Source: Bacteroidota bacterium (GTDB lineage Bacteria > Bacteroidota > Bacteroidia > Chitinophagales > Chitinophagaceae). Taken from it: a stretch of DNA of 64,000 bases. A model generated the notes under the pieces. It was not told where the DNA came from and made no database searches. It saw only the letters and a list, made by a program, of their open reading frames with translations. The DNA lies in contig JACPEA010000013.1 in the NCBI GenBank assembly GCA_016183765.1, positions 372,001 through 436,000 of the forward strand, in the 5' to 3' direction. The translations under genes and the position numbers were made by a program. Positions 1-9,187 of the stretch are shown here, piece by piece (position 1 is the stretch's first letter; each line of letters starts with the position of its first letter).

Positions 1-650
1 TCGTCCATATCGTTTCCGTTCATTTCCAGAACGGTCCAGTCAAAAGCTTCGAATTTAGCGCGCAGGTTACCCAATGCCATCACTTTTTCAGTGGGTCCGT
101 CGATCTGCTGTCCGTTCCAGTCAATGGTAGCGATCAGGTTATCCACTTTGTTATGCGAAGCGAACATGATGGCTTCCCAGTTCTGTCCTTCATCCAGTTC
201 ACCATCCCCGTGCAGGGAGAATACGAGGTGGTTATCGCCATTCAGTTTTTTGGTCAGCGCTGCACCAATGGCAACACTCATGCCCTGGCCCAGTGAACCG
301 CTGGCCACGCGTACACCCGGTAAGTGTTCGTGGGTGGTGGGATGCCCCTGCAAACGGGTATTCAGCTTACGGAAACTGGCCAGTTCTTTCACGTCGAAAT
401 AACCCGAACGGGCCAATACGGAGTAGAATACAGGAGAAATATGACCATTGGAAAGGAAGAACAGGTCTTCATTCTTTCCATCCATGGTAAAATGGGTATC
501 GTGTTTCATGATGTGGAAATACAGGGCGGCCAGGAAATCGGCACAACCCAATGAACCACCGGGGTGACCACTCTGAACACCATGCACCATTCTTACGGTA
601 TCGCGCCTTAATTGTGAGGCTACGTTTTTTAACTCCTGTATACTTGCCAT
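1..650 (-). CDS. Transketolase, N-terminal (TPP-binding) part, cut by window edge
   Basis: The reverse strand is open from an ATG at 648-650 to the left edge, giving 216 residues. The thiamine-diphosphate motif GDG lies at residues 148-150, with the downstream Asn in TIDWNG near 177-180. The QSGHPGGSLG segment near residues 26-35 and QGHPTTHEHLPG near 101-112 are typical of transketolase. The protein moves two-carbon ketol units in the non-oxidative pentose phosphate pathway in the cytoplasm. In many Bacteroidota transketolase is split into N- and C-terminal subunits; whether that holds here cannot be seen because the gene leaves the window. The identification is firm; the full length is unknown. 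Confidence 0.93.
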   Translation of the reverse strand, partial: MASIQELKNVASQLRRDTVRMVHGVQSGHPGGSLGCADFLAALYFHIMKHDTHFTMDGKNEDLFFLSNGHISPVFYSVLARSGYFDVKELASFRKLNTRLQGHPTTHEHLPGVRVASGSLGQGMSVAIGAALTKKLNGDNHLVFSLHGDGELDEGQNWEAIMFASHNKVDNLIATIDWNGQQIDGPTEKVMALGNLRAKFEAFDWTVLEMNGNDMD

Positions 651-777
651 AAAGCTGTTGATTATGGCTGCGAAGATAGGGGAAAGTTAAAAGTCTGGCA
701 TGGGCAGTCTCAGGCGGATGTTTGGGCTGTGGGAAAAGCAGCTCCCAACTACAGGCTCCCAACTCCAAACTATTCAT

Positions 778-785
778 TAATTTCG
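778..785 (+). promoter_or_regulatory. Possible -7 element (TAATTTCG) ahead of frr
   Basis: TAATTTCG matches the Bacteroidota -7 pattern TAnnTTTG with one change and lies 20 bases before the frr start. No clear -33 TTTG was found, so this is weak. Confidence 0.3.
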
Positions 786-805
786 CCCCACTTTAAACAA
801 TAGTT

Positions 806-1369
806 ATGTCGGACGAATTACATATGATTATCCAGGAAGGGGAAGATGGTATGCAGAAAGCGATCGCCCACCTGGAAACAGAACTGACCAGGATCCGGGC
901 GGGAAAAGCAAACCCCGGTATGCTGGATGGCGTGAATGTAGAATATTATGGTGCCCCAACCCCCATTGCCCAGGTGGCCAATGTGAGCGTACTGGATGCC
1001 CGCACCATCAGCATCCAGCCATGGGAGAAGCATATGCTGCAGGCCATTGAAAAAGCCATCATGCAGGCCAATATCGGCATCACCCCGCAGAACGATGGTT
1101 TGCAGATCCGTTTGTTCCTGCCCCCGCTGACCGAAGAAAGGAGAAAAGAGCTGGTGAAAAAAGCCAGTATAGAAGGGGAACAATCCAAAGTGGCCGTCCG
1201 CAGTATCCGCCGCGATGCCATTGAACAGGTGAAAAAACTACAGAAAGACGGCCTGAGTGAAGACGCGGCCAAAGACGGTGAAAAAACCATCCAGGAACTG
1301 ACAGACAAGTTCATTGGCCTGGTAGAGAAACACCTGTCCATCAAAGAAAAAGAAATCATGACAGTGTAG
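806..1369 (+). CDS. frr: Ribosome recycling factor
   Basis: The 187-residue product has the usual length of ribosome recycling factor. It shows the family core: RIRAGKANPGMLDG at 30-43, YYGAPTPIAQVANVSV at 47-62, and the C-terminal helix with RR.A....K. RRF works with EF-G to split post-termination ribosomes in the cytoplasm. The ATG at 806 gives the expected N-terminus, and a possible -7 element lies 20 bases upstream. Its stop is followed at once by an imperfect inverted repeat that also ends the convergent MazG-like gene. Identification is by whole-protein similarity and length. Confidence 0.97.
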   Translation: MSDELHMIIQEGEDGMQKAIAHLETELTRIRAGKANPGMLDGVNVEYYGAPTPIAQVANVSVLDARTISIQPWEKHMLQAIEKAIMQANIGITPQNDGLQIRLFLPPLTEERRKELVKKASIEGEQSKVAVRSIRRDAIEQVKKLQKDGLSEDAAKDGEKTIQELTDKFIGLVEKHLSIKEKEIMTV

Positions 1370-1378
1370 GGGGGAATT

Positions 1379-1445
1379 GGGTACTAGATACTGTATGTTG
1401 GATACTGGTAGGAATAAGTATCCAGCATCCAGTATCCAGCCTACC
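1379..1445. repeat. Inverted word repeat (ATCCAGT family) between convergent genes
   Basis: Two abutting arms of about 33 bases are imperfect reverse complements. Each is built of repeats of a word close to GGATACTG, read as ATCCAGT on the other arm. It lies between convergent frr and the MazG-like gene and overlaps the end of the latter, so it probably serves as a shared 3' hairpin. This is one of several word families of this layout in the window. Confidence 0.6.
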
Positions 1446-1800
1446 CCTCCTTCCAATACTGTATAAACCCGTTTTTTTCCGATTTCTCGTTAAAAGTCTG
1501 TACGATCGCCTGCTCCAGTGAGATCCCCAGCAAAGAAGCCAGCAGGTCCAGGTAAATGGCGATACCGCCGATCTCTTCCTGTAACATTTCCGGTGTAATG
1601 TCTTTGGCAGTATAACTGCTGCCGCCATCCACACCGCCCAACGCCACGCGCTGCATTTTTTTGATCATATTGCATAGTTCACCCACTTCGCCGGCCAGCG
1701 CAGTGGTCCAGTAAGTAAGGGGCTGGTTATCGTAGGTTTTAAAACCTTCTTTCGCTCTTTGTATATTCAGTTCCCTGAATTTTTCCAGATCAAGTTTCAT
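1441..1800 (-). CDS. MazG-like nucleotide pyrophosphohydrolase
   Basis: About 119 residues from the ATG at 1798-1800, starting MKLDLEKFRELN. The all-alpha NTP pyrophosphatase signature is present: ALAGEVGELCNMIKK, then EEIGGIAIYLDLLAS, giving the paired acidic residues that bind Mg2+ (E-x2-E and E-x3-D). Such enzymes hydrolyse nucleoside triphosphates to monophosphates, often as house-cleaning; the substrate cannot be told from sequence. An upstream ATG at 1842 would overlap the preceding transporter gene by 17 bases; the 1800 start leaves a 25-base gap and fits the family better. It is probably co-transcribed behind the EamA transporter. Confidence 0.8.
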   Translation of the reverse strand: MKLDLEKFRELNIQRAKEGFKTYDNQPLTYWTTALAGEVGELCNMIKKMQRVALGGVDGGSSYTAKDITPEMLQEEIGGIAIYLDLLASLLGISLEQAIVQTFNEKSEKNGFIQYWKEG

Positions 1801-1825
1801 AGACAAGCAAGTATGATGAACGGAA

Positions 1826-2692
1826 TTATTTTTTGTTAACAAGGTATACGCCTACAAGGATGATGCCCAGGCAGCCTACCTGCAGCCAGGTAATGGTTTC
1901 ACCGCTCCATAGTCCCCACATCACGGCAATGAACGGGATACCATAGGTAACCATGGAAGCGAACAGGGTCCCGGCTTTTTTTACCAGCATGTAAAACAGG
2001 ATAGACGCAATGGCCGTTCCGAATACACCCAGTACTACGGATGCCAGGGTAGACAACAATACATCGGTATGCAGTAGCGGTAAGGCAAAATAACCGGTGA
2101 TCTGTAAAATGACCAGGGTGGGTATGATGAGGAAAACAAATGCCAGCGAAGCAATATTGAGTGACCCCACGCCCTGCATATGCCTGCCCACCATGTTCAC
2201 ATTGATGCCATAAAATAATGTGGCCAGCAATACCAGCAGGGAATAGGAAAAATCTTCAAAACGGAAATTACCTTTGGGGACGATGAGCAGGCACAACCCT
2301 GCAAAACCTACCATCACACCGATGATCTTACGGGTGCCGGCCTGTAACTGGAAAAAAGCAATACCCAGCAGGATGGTGAATAAAGGCGTTAATGCGTTCA
2401 GGATGCCCGCCAGCGAACTGTCTATCCGGGTTTCGGCGATACAGAAAAGATAGGCCGGAAAAAAACTCCCCAGCAAACCGGAGAGGATCACCAGGAATAA
2501 TTTGTCTTTGGGCACTTCCTTCAGCGCTTTGCGGGCAAAAGGGATCAGGATCACTCCGGCGCTCAGTATTCTCAGCGATGCCACCTGGTAGGGGGTAAGC
2601 ACGCGCATGCCTTCTTTCATCAGGATAAAGGAACTGCCCCAGATCAGGGATAACACCAGAAAAAGAGACCAGTGGATGAGTTTGTCTTTCAA
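1826..2692 (-). CDS. EamA/DMT-family inner-membrane transporter
   Basis: The 288-residue protein is almost wholly hydrophobic, with about ten predicted membrane segments arranged as two EamA-like halves. The first half starts LVLSLIWGSSFILMKEG, a typical EamA opening with the conserved WGS. The second half ends WLQVGCLGIILVGVYLVNKK. EamA proteins export metabolites or amino acids; the substrate is unknown here. It is the first gene of a likely two-gene unit with the MazG-like gene. Family assignment is firm, function open. Confidence 0.85.
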   Translation of the reverse strand: MKDKLIHWSLFLVLSLIWGSSFILMKEGMRVLTPYQVASLRILSAGVILIPFARKALKEVPKDKLFLVILSGLLGSFFPAYLFCIAETRIDSSLAGILNALTPLFTILLGIAFFQLQAGTRKIIGVMVGFAGLCLLIVPKGNFRFEDFSYSLLVLLATLFYGINVNMVGRHMQGVGSLNIASLAFVFLIIPTLVILQITGYFALPLLHTDVLLSTLASVVLGVFGTAIASILFYMLVKKAGTLFASMVTYGIPFIAVMWGLWSGETITWLQVGCLGIILVGVYLVNKK

Positions 2693-2762
2693 TGCCCGAT
2701 TAATTTGGCCAAAGTTGGTGTTTTTACAAAAGCAAAGGAATAAATTTATGGAAACCTAAGTT

Positions 2763-3509
2763 ATGGCAACCGCACTTATCAAAAAGCTGGCTACCCGGTC
2801 CCCAAAGGGATGGAACAAGGAACGGACCCGGATAAAAACAGCCAAACTGCTGGCAGAACTTGACGACCTGCAGAACCTGCTGTTCGCACAATCCAAACAT
2901 GCAGTATTGATCGTGATACAGGGAATGGACGCCAGCGGGAAAGACGGACTGATACGCGATGTGCTCGGCAAACTAAACCCCCAGGGTGTATGGGTGCGCC
3001 CTTTCAAAGCGCCTACACCGGAGGAGCTGTCGCACGATTTTCTCTGGCGTGTTCATCAGCATGCACCTCCGAGAGGCGTGATACAGGTATTTAACCGTTC
3101 ACATTACGAAGATGTGTTGGTTACCCGGGTACATGGGTGGTGCAGCGATAAGCTGGCCATGGAACGGATGAAAGCCATCAACGATTTTGAAGAGCTGCTG
3201 GTAAAACACAATCACACACATATCCTGAAATTTTACCTGCATATTTCACCGGAAGAGCAACAACAGCGGTTGCAGGAAAGGATCCGTGACCCAAAGAAAC
3301 AGTGGAAATACAACGAGCGTGATTTTGAAGAGGCCAAACTCTGGGATCTGTACATGAAAGTGTACCAGGACTGTTTTACGCACTGCAACAAAATACCTTG
3401 GCATATCATACCGTCCGACCAGAACTGGTACAAGGAATACCTGGTAGCAAAAGCCCTGCACGACCTGCTCAGCTCTTTGAAAATGCAGTACCCGGGATTG
3501 AAAAAATAG
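2763..3509 (+). CDS. Polyphosphate:nucleotide phosphotransferase, PPK2 family
   Basis: 248 residues, short single-domain PPK2 length. Walker A is GMDASGKDG at residues 54-62 and the Walker B/lid segment is FNRSHYEDV at 110-118. The conserved KFYLHIS strand and the basic segment IRDPKKQWKYNERD follow. Enzymes of this family use polyphosphate to phosphorylate nucleoside mono- or diphosphates, or run in reverse. The subgroup resembles short PPK2 proteins active on AMP or ADP, but the preferred nucleotide is not readable from the sequence. mscL follows 52 bases downstream on the same strand. Confidence 0.88.
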   Translation: MATALIKKLATRSPKGWNKERTRIKTAKLLAELDDLQNLLFAQSKHAVLIVIQGMDASGKDGLIRDVLGKLNPQGVWVRPFKAPTPEELSHDFLWRVHQHAPPRGVIQVFNRSHYEDVLVTRVHGWCSDKLAMERMKAINDFEELLVKHNHTHILKFYLHISPEEQQQRLQERIRDPKKQWKYNERDFEEAKLWDLYMKVYQDCFTHCNKIPWHIIPSDQNWYKEYLVAKALHDLLSSLKMQYPGLKK

Positions 3510-3561
3510 CTTTGCGGGTTGGGTGCATTGTTGTATTTTAACGGAAATAAAATATCCTACT

Positions 3562-4011
3562 ATGGGAATGCTGAAAGAATTCAAGGAGTTTGCCATGAAG
3601 GGCAATCTCGTAGACATTGCTGTTGCCTTTGTCATGGGTGCTTCCTTCGGAAAGATCGTCACCTCTTTTGTAGACGGTATCGTGATGCCGCTGGTGGGTA
3701 TGCTTACCGGTGGGGTCAATTTCAACGATAAGGTATGGGTGTTAAAAGATGCCATTCCGGAAGTGAAGGATGCCGCCGGTAAGGTGGCCACTCCTGCGGT
3801 GGCCGAAGTGGCCGTAAAATATGGCGCATTCATCACTAATCTCTTCGATTTTATTATAGTGGCTTTTTCCGTGTTCCTGGTGATCAAAGCCATCAACAGA
3901 TTAAAGCGCGATGAACCTGCCAAGCCCGCTGCTCCGCCGGAACCTTCCAATGCCGATAAATTACTGGCCGAGATCCGCGATTCGCTGAAAAGGACGGAAG
4001 CGAAGGACTGA
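3562..4011 (+). CDS. mscL: Large-conductance mechanosensitive channel MscL
   Basis: 149 residues from ATG 3562, giving the standard start MGMLKEFKEFAMKGNLVDIAV. An upstream in-frame ATG at 3523 would add 13 non-conserved residues and is rejected. TM1 covers about residues 16-45 with the pore-lining VAFVMGASFGKIV. A periplasmic loop follows, then TM2 at about 93-118 (FDFIIVAFSVFLVIKAINRL). The C-terminal cytoplasmic helix is preceded by a Pro/Ala stretch. MscL opens under membrane tension to release solutes in hypo-osmotic shock. A heptad repeat hairpin begins right after its stop. Confidence 0.96.
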   Translation: MGMLKEFKEFAMKGNLVDIAVAFVMGASFGKIVTSFVDGIVMPLVGMLTGGVNFNDKVWVLKDAIPEVKDAAGKVATPAVAEVAVKYGAFITNLFDFIIVAFSVFLVIKAINRLKRDEPAKPAAPPEPSNADKLLAEIRDSLKRTEAKD

Positions 4012-4017
4012 GGTTTG

Positions 4018-4138
4018 TGAGACGTGAATCGTCAGTCGTGAGTCGTCAGTCGTCAGTAGGGAGTAGGAAAGGTATACCGTGGTCTTCCTACTTCCCACTC
4101 ACCACTCACCACTCACCACTCACGTCTCCCGTCTCCCG
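4018..4138. repeat. Heptad GTGA-type repeat hairpin downstream of mscL
   Basis: The left arm (about 4018-4068) is a 7-base period repeat: GTGAATC, GTCAGTC, GTGAGTC, GTCAGTC and so on. The right arm (about 4086-4138) is its reverse complement type, CACTCAC units. Both arms end in a GGGAGTAGG/CCTACTTCCC join, so the transcript can fold into a long imperfect hairpin with a short loop. The GTGA arm is on the mscL coding strand directly after its stop. The same element recurs at six other gene ends in this window. Confidence 0.85.
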
Positions 4139-4224
4139 ATCCCCCCTGCCGGTGGATAACTATTGTTCCCCGGCTGCCCGTTATATGCCTTATTCGGTTT
4201 TCTTTGCAGCTAAAGCTTTGACCC

Positions 4225-5067
4225 GTGAATAATGTGAGTTACCAGATCAAGTTGGACCAGTTTGAGGGGCCTTTCGACCTGTTATTGTTTTTTATCGAGA
4301 GGGATGAACTGGATATCTATAATATTCCCATCACCAAGATCATCAACGACTTCCTGGAGTATATTCACCAGGGAGAGAAACTGAATATTGAACTGAGCAG
4401 TGAGTTCATCCTGTTCGTATCTACGCTCATGCGTATCAAGGCCAGGTTATTGCTGCCCCGTAAGGAAGTGGATGCGCAGGGTAACGAGGTCGATCCCCGA
4501 CAGGAACTGATCGACAAGATCCTCGAATACAAACGTTTTAAGGAAGCTGCCGCTAAAATGGCCGAAATGGAAGCAGAGCGCATGCTGATGATCAAACGCG
4601 GCAACCTGCAGCGCGAGATATCCATGATCGGCGAAGAATCTTCAGAAGGTACCGAGATACAGACCATCACCCTCTTCAAGCTGATGAAAGCTTTTGAGAA
4701 AGTGATGCTGCGCGTACAACAGCGCCAGAACAAACCCGTGCATACCGTGGTGCGGTACAACTATACCATGGAAGGCAGCCGCGATTATATGCTGCATGTG
4801 GTGCAAAAGGAAAAAACGGTCTCTTTCGAAAAAGTATTCGAAGTGTGTAACGACAGGATCCATGCTCTCTTCCTGTTCCTATCATTGCTGGAACTTTCGC
4901 AGCAGAAATTCATGAGACTGCTGGTAGGTCCCGGTATGAACAATTTTATCGTGGAATGGAACGAACACCGCGAAGAAGACCTGGAAGCAGAAGGTAATGT
5001 GGGCGATTCGGAGATCATCGGCGATAATTCCCCCGACGAAGAAGATATGTCATTGCCGGAAGAATAA
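4225..5067 (+). CDS. scpA: Segregation and condensation protein A
   Basis: 280 residues. The N-terminus carries the ScpA signature QFEGPFDLLLFFIERDELDIYNIPI (residues about 12-36), the SMC-binding helical domain. The RIKARLLLPRK motif is at about 70-80. A C-terminal winged-helix region follows and an acidic tail ends DEEDMSLPEE. ScpA is the kleisin of the bacterial condensin SMC-ScpAB used in chromosome segregation; no scpB lies next to it. The start is GTG at 4225: the in-frame codon two triplets upstream is a TGA, so no earlier start is possible. Confidence 0.94.
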   Translation: MNNVSYQIKLDQFEGPFDLLLFFIERDELDIYNIPITKIINDFLEYIHQGEKLNIELSSEFILFVSTLMRIKARLLLPRKEVDAQGNEVDPRQELIDKILEYKRFKEAAAKMAEMEAERMLMIKRGNLQREISMIGEESSEGTEIQTITLFKLMKAFEKVMLRVQQRQNKPVHTVVRYNYTMEGSRDYMLHVVQKEKTVSFEKVFEVCNDRIHALFLFLSLLELSQQKFMRLLVGPGMNNFIVEWNEHREEDLEAEGNVGDSEIIGDNSPDEEDMSLPEE

Positions 5068-5086
5068 TCTGTCCTTTCGATTGAAT

Positions 5087-5122
5087 AAAAAAATCCGGTT
5101 CAAACTGAGCCGGATTTTTTTA
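5087..5122. terminator. Bidirectional intrinsic terminator between scpA and dxs
   Basis: An AAAAAATCCGG arm and a CCGGATTTTTTT arm enclose a 10-base loop. With A-tract and T-tract on either side it can end transcription from both convergent genes. Confidence 0.85.
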
Positions 5123-5139
5123 TTGTCTTTTATATTCGT

Positions 5140-7074
5140 TTATCCTGCAATAGCACTGCGGACAGTGATCTTTTCTTTCATCAGTTCTCTGACGGCATCT
5201 GCAATACCCTGTGCATCGTAGGCACATTCGCGGTGCAGCTCCTTAGGGGTTCCGTGTTCTACCAGCCTGTCGGGAATACCCAGTATGGTTATATCCGCCT
5301 TGTAATTATGCCGGTTCATGAATTCAAGAATAGCGCTGCCAAATCCGCCTACTACGGTTCCATCTTCTACGGTCACAATTTTGCTGTACCTGCTGAACGC
5401 TTCGTGTAACAGGTCTTCGTCAATGGGTTTTACAAACCGCAGGTCGTAATGTGCAGGGTTAATGCCCTGGCTCCGCAGTTCGCGTATGGCGGCCTGTGCA
5501 AAATTACCCGGATGCCCGAAACTCAGGATGGCGATATCTTCCCCATCTTTTAATTTTCTTCCCTTACCGATCGGTAGTTCCTCAAAGGGGGTTCTCCATT
5601 CCGGCATCATGCCTTCCCCTCTCGGATAGCGGATCACAAAGGGATAGTTATTTTTATCCAGCTGGGCAGTATACATGAGGTTGCGCAGTTCCTGTTCATT
5701 CATCGGCGCACTGATCACCATATTGGGGATACAGCGCATATAAGGAATATCGTAACAGCCGTGGTGGGTAGGTCCGTCTTCGCCAACCAGTCCGGCGCGG
5801 TCTAAGCAGAATACCACCGGTAGTTTCTGAATCGCCACATCGTGCACTACCTGGTCGTAGGCCCTTTGCATGAACGACGAATAGATATTGCAGAAAACAC
5901 GCATGCCCTGTGTGGCCAGTCCGGCACTCACGGTAACAGCATGTTGTTCGCAGATGCCTACATCAAAAGCCCTGTCCGGCATTTTTTCCATCATGAATTT
6001 CAGTGAGGAGCCGCTGGGCATGGCGGGGGTTATACCCATGATATTTTTGTTCTGTTCTGCCAGTTCTATCATGGTGTATCCGAATACATCCTGGTATTTG
6101 GGTGGCTGGGGTGCATCGATCTTTTTCTTGTAGATCTCACCGGTCACTTTATCGAACAGTCCGGGCGCATGCCACTTGGTCTGGTCCTTTTCGGCCAGTG
6201 CATACCCTTTTCCTTTTATGGTCACAATATGCAACAGTTTGGGGCCGGGTATCTTTTTCAGGTCGTTGAGCGTATCTACCAGTTTGGTGATATTATGCCC
6301 GTCTATCGGTCCAAAATAACGGATCTGTAAAGCTTCAAAGAGGTTACTGCTTTTGGTCACCACACTTTTCAGTCCCGCTTCCAGTTTGCTGGCCATATCG
6401 CGACTGAAATTCTTGCCTACGGGCAGTTTGCCCATCAGGTTCCAGATATCATCGCGCATTTTATTGTAGGTAGGCGATGTGGTGATATCGGTCAGGTATT
6501 CTTTCAACGCGCCCACATTGGGGTCGATGCTCATACAGTTATCGTTGAGGATGATGAGCACATCGCTATTGGCCACGCCGGCATGGTTCATGGCCTCGAA
6601 AGCCATTCCGGCTGTCATGGAGCCATCCCCGATCACGGCCACGGATTTCCGGTTCTCACCTTTGTACCTGGCAGCCATAGCCATACCCAGGGCAGCCGAA
6701 ATAGAGGTGGAGGAATGCCCTACACCAAAAGTATCATACTCGCTTTCACTGCGTTTTGGGAAACCGCTGATACCCTTGTATTTGCGGTTGGTGATAAAAT
6801 TATCCCTTCGCCCCGTAAGGATCTTATGGCCATAGGCCTGGTGGCCCACATCCCATACCAGCTGGTCGTAGGGGGTATTGTATACGTAGTGCAGGGCCAC
6901 AGAGAGCTCTACCACGCCGAGGCTGGCCGCAAAATGACCGCCATGAACGCTTACTACGTCTACAATGTACTGACGGAGTTCATCGCAAACCTGGTGTAAC
7001 TGTTCGCGACTGAGTTGCTTAAGATCGTCGGGGTTATTGATCGATTGTAACAGGGGACCTGTGGTTATCTGCAT
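5140..7074 (-). CDS. dxs: 1-deoxy-D-xylulose-5-phosphate synthase
   Basis: 644 residues, normal DXS length. The TPP motif is GDGSMTAGMAFEA from residue 149, with the downstream Asn in IILNDN at about 177-179. WDVGHQAYGHKILTGR near 74-89 and the pyrimidine-domain DRAGLVGEDGPTHHG are diagnostic. The enzyme condenses pyruvate and glyceraldehyde 3-phosphate, the first step of the MEP isoprenoid pathway in the cytoplasm. It is transcribed away from lytS and converges on scpA with a shared terminator. The start MQITTGPLLQSINNPDDL has the family's usual N-terminus. Confidence 0.97.
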   Translation of the reverse strand: MQITTGPLLQSINNPDDLKQLSREQLHQVCDELRQYIVDVVSVHGGHFAASLGVVELSVALHYVYNTPYDQLVWDVGHQAYGHKILTGRRDNFITNRKYKGISGFPKRSESEYDTFGVGHSSTSISAALGMAMAARYKGENRKSVAVIGDGSMTAGMAFEAMNHAGVANSDVLIILNDNCMSIDPNVGALKEYLTDITTSPTYNKMRDDIWNLMGKLPVGKNFSRDMASKLEAGLKSVVTKSSNLFEALQIRYFGPIDGHNITKLVDTLNDLKKIPGPKLLHIVTIKGKGYALAEKDQTKWHAPGLFDKVTGEIYKKKIDAPQPPKYQDVFGYTMIELAEQNKNIMGITPAMPSGSSLKFMMEKMPDRAFDVGICEQHAVTVSAGLATQGMRVFCNIYSSFMQRAYDQVVHDVAIQKLPVVFCLDRAGLVGEDGPTHHGCYDIPYMRCIPNMVISAPMNEQELRNLMYTAQLDKNNYPFVIRYPRGEGMMPEWRTPFEELPIGKGRKLKDGEDIAILSFGHPGNFAQAAIRELRSQGINPAHYDLRFVKPIDEDLLHEAFSRYSKIVTVEDGTVVGGFGSAILEFMNRHNYKADITILGIPDRLVEHGTPKELHRECAYDAQGIADAVRELMKEKITVRSAIAG

Positions 7075-7264
7075 GCAGACGGTTTTATATTGTAAAAATA
7101 GGCATTTTGTATGGAAAGAGGGGGTAATCCGGATATAGAAACATACGGGATAACCGGAAGGTTCAGCGGGTCCAAACGGTATTTTCTGCCAAACAGAGGC
7201 TGATTTTGCCTTTAATCAAATTTCGGCAGTATGGGGCATGGTTTCCGTTTATATTTGTTCTAAC

Positions 7265-8317
7265 ATGAGAAGTAAATCTTCATTATACTGGACTTGCCAG
7301 TTGGGTGGTTGGTTGTTCTATGGGTTGACCATGGTATTCTTCGCATTTATTTTCGAGAATAAGACCAATAATATCCTATATCCCCGCATAGCCATTACCA
7401 TTCTGATCGGGTTAACGTTTACCCACCTGCTCAGGGAGCTGATCGTCCGGCTGAAGCTCCGGCCCCCCATCCAGGTGCAGAAATGGTGGTTGCTGATCAT
7501 CACGGTACTCAGTATCATCATCCTGTTCAACCTGGCCAATAGTGCCCTTGTGGAATGGTTGAAGATCTACGACCCCAAGATCAAAGTATCGGTGGAAAAA
7601 AGATTCCTCTATAACCTGATTCTCGACTCCCCTCTTGTATTAGTTTGGTTTTCAGCATATTATATATGGCATTATGTTGAACTGGGTTCAAAAACCGAGA
7701 TCCAGAAAGCACGCCTGGAAAGCCTGGTAAAAGAGCTGGAGCTCAAGACCATCAAATCGCATATCAATCCCCATTTTATTTTTAATGCGTTGAACAGTAT
7801 CCGTGCGCTGGTAGACGAGAATCCCGAAAGGGCACGTACGGCCATCACCGAGCTGAGCAATATCCTGCGAAGCAGCATGCAGGCGGAGAAAATGGAAACG
7901 GTACCTTTTGAGCGCGAACTGAATATTGTAAAAGATTACCTGGCGCTGGAATATATCCGCTTTGAAGACAGGTTACAGGTAGAATACGATATAGATGAAG
8001 ATACCCTTGACCAGCCCGTGCCGCCGATGATGCTGCAGACACTGGTAGAGAATGCCATCAAACACGGTATTGGCAAACAGAAGGGGGGAGGACTGATCCG
8101 CGTGATATCGGATTACCGGGATGACCAGCATGAACTGATCGTACAGAACAGCGGGCACCTGGATGCGAATGGTAACAGTGATGGCTTCGGCATCAACAGC
8201 ACCCGTAACCGCCTGAAACTGTTGTTCGGGGGGAAAGCTTCATTTGAAATCCGGAATACCGAGCAGAACATGGTGGAAGCCATTGTGAAAATGCCGGTAC
8301 AGGAATTGCATTCTTAA
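7265..8317 (+). CDS. LytS-type sensor histidine kinase with four membrane segments
   Basis: 350 residues from ATG 7265; the earlier ATG at 7238 adds nine residues and is less likely. Four membrane segments lie at about 7-30, 40-58, 73-95 and 118-137. A short coiled linker leads to the His_kinase domain with SHINPHFIFNALN, phospho-acceptor His at about 170. The ATPase N-box VENAIKHGIG lies at about 261-270 and the glycine box GFGINSTRNRL near 308-316. It should sense a membrane or external signal and phosphorylate the response regulator encoded 22 bases downstream. The signal is unknown. Confidence 0.92.
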   Translation: MRSKSSLYWTCQLGGWLFYGLTMVFFAFIFENKTNNILYPRIAITILIGLTFTHLLRELIVRLKLRPPIQVQKWWLLIITVLSIIILFNLANSALVEWLKIYDPKIKVSVEKRFLYNLILDSPLVLVWFSAYYIWHYVELGSKTEIQKARLESLVKELELKTIKSHINPHFIFNALNSIRALVDENPERARTAITELSNILRSSMQAEKMETVPFERELNIVKDYLALEYIRFEDRLQVEYDIDEDTLDQPVPPMMLQTLVENAIKHGIGKQKGGGLIRVISDYRDDQHELIVQNSGHLDANGNSDGFGINSTRNRLKLLFGGKASFEIRNTEQNMVEAIVKMPVQELHS

Positions 8318-8339
8318 ATTCTATTCATAAATTAGTAGT

Positions 8340-9071
8340 ATGGCACTCAAAGCAATTATTATTGATGATGAAAGGCTGGCCCGCAACGAGTTGAAAAAAC
8401 TGTTGCAGGACCATTCCGATATTGAAGTGATCGAGGAAGCCGCCAATGTGGATGACGGTATTGAGAAGATAGAAACGCTGAATCCCGATCTGATTTTTCT
8501 CGATATCCAAATGCCTGGTAAAACCGGGTTCGATCTGCTGGCCGAAGTGGAAAAAGCTCCGAAAGTCATTTTCACCACCGCCTACGACGAATATGCCATC
8601 AAAGCCTTCGAGGTGAATGCACTGGATTACCTGTTAAAGCCGATAGAACCCAAACGTCTCGCCGATGCCATTCAGAAACTGCAGGCAGAGATCTTTAAAG
8701 AGAATGTGGGTATCAATGGACTGAACCGCGGTCCGCTGACCGAGTTCGACCAGGTGTTCGTGAAAGATGGCGAACGCTGCTGGTTTGTGAAGCTGGGCGA
8801 GATCCGTTTGTTCGAAAGCGTGGGCAACTATGCCAAAGTGTTTTTCGGCACACACAAACCTCTTATCCTGAAATCGCTGAATGCGCTGGAGGAAAGACTG
8901 GACGAAAGGATGTTCTTCCGGGCCAACCGTAAACATATCATCAACCTCCGCTGGATCGAACAGATCGAGCCTTACTTTAACGGGGGATTGCTGGTAGACC
9001 TGAAAGGCGGTGAGAAGATAGAAGTGAGCCGCAGGCAGACGGTGAAGTTCAAAGAAATGATGAGTTTATGA
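8340..9071 (+). CDS. LytTR-family response regulator
   Basis: 243 residues. The receiver domain occupies about residues 4-118, with acidic pocket D9, D10 and E11, phospho-acceptor Asp55 in FLDIQMPG, Thr80 and Lys100 in LLKP. A LytTR DNA-binding domain fills about 140-243, with ESVGNYAKVFF and the FFRANRKHIINLRWI strand. It is the partner of the LytS-type kinase just upstream and forms a two-gene operon with it, ended by a strong terminator overlapping the following bases. Targets cannot be told from the window. Confidence 0.94.
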   Translation: MALKAIIIDDERLARNELKKLLQDHSDIEVIEEAANVDDGIEKIETLNPDLIFLDIQMPGKTGFDLLAEVEKAPKVIFTTAYDEYAIKAFEVNALDYLLKPIEPKRLADAIQKLQAEIFKENVGINGLNRGPLTEFDQVFVKDGERCWFVKLGEIRLFESVGNYAKVFFGTHKPLILKSLNALEERLDERMFFRANRKHIINLRWIEQIEPYFNGGLLVDLKGGEKIEVSRRQTVKFKEMMSL

Positions 9072-9075
9072 TAAC

Positions 9076-9098
9076 AGGGCGCCCGGCGCCCTTTTTTT
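9076..9098 (+). terminator. Intrinsic terminator after the lytSR-type operon
   Basis: AGGGCGC, a short CCG-type loop and GCGCCCT, followed by seven T. It is four bases after the response-regulator stop and a classical rho-independent signal. Confidence 0.9.
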
Positions 9099-9187
9099 AT
9101 GCCCTTTTATCCGCTTGTCAGAATATTTGGTGCAAACCCTTCCCTGTCATTATCTTGTTCTCTCAACATTACATGAATCAACAACAT

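Noticed and set aside
9068..9187. Longer N-terminus of the M28 peptidase
   Set aside because: It would run through the terminator of the preceding operon and bury the signal peptide.
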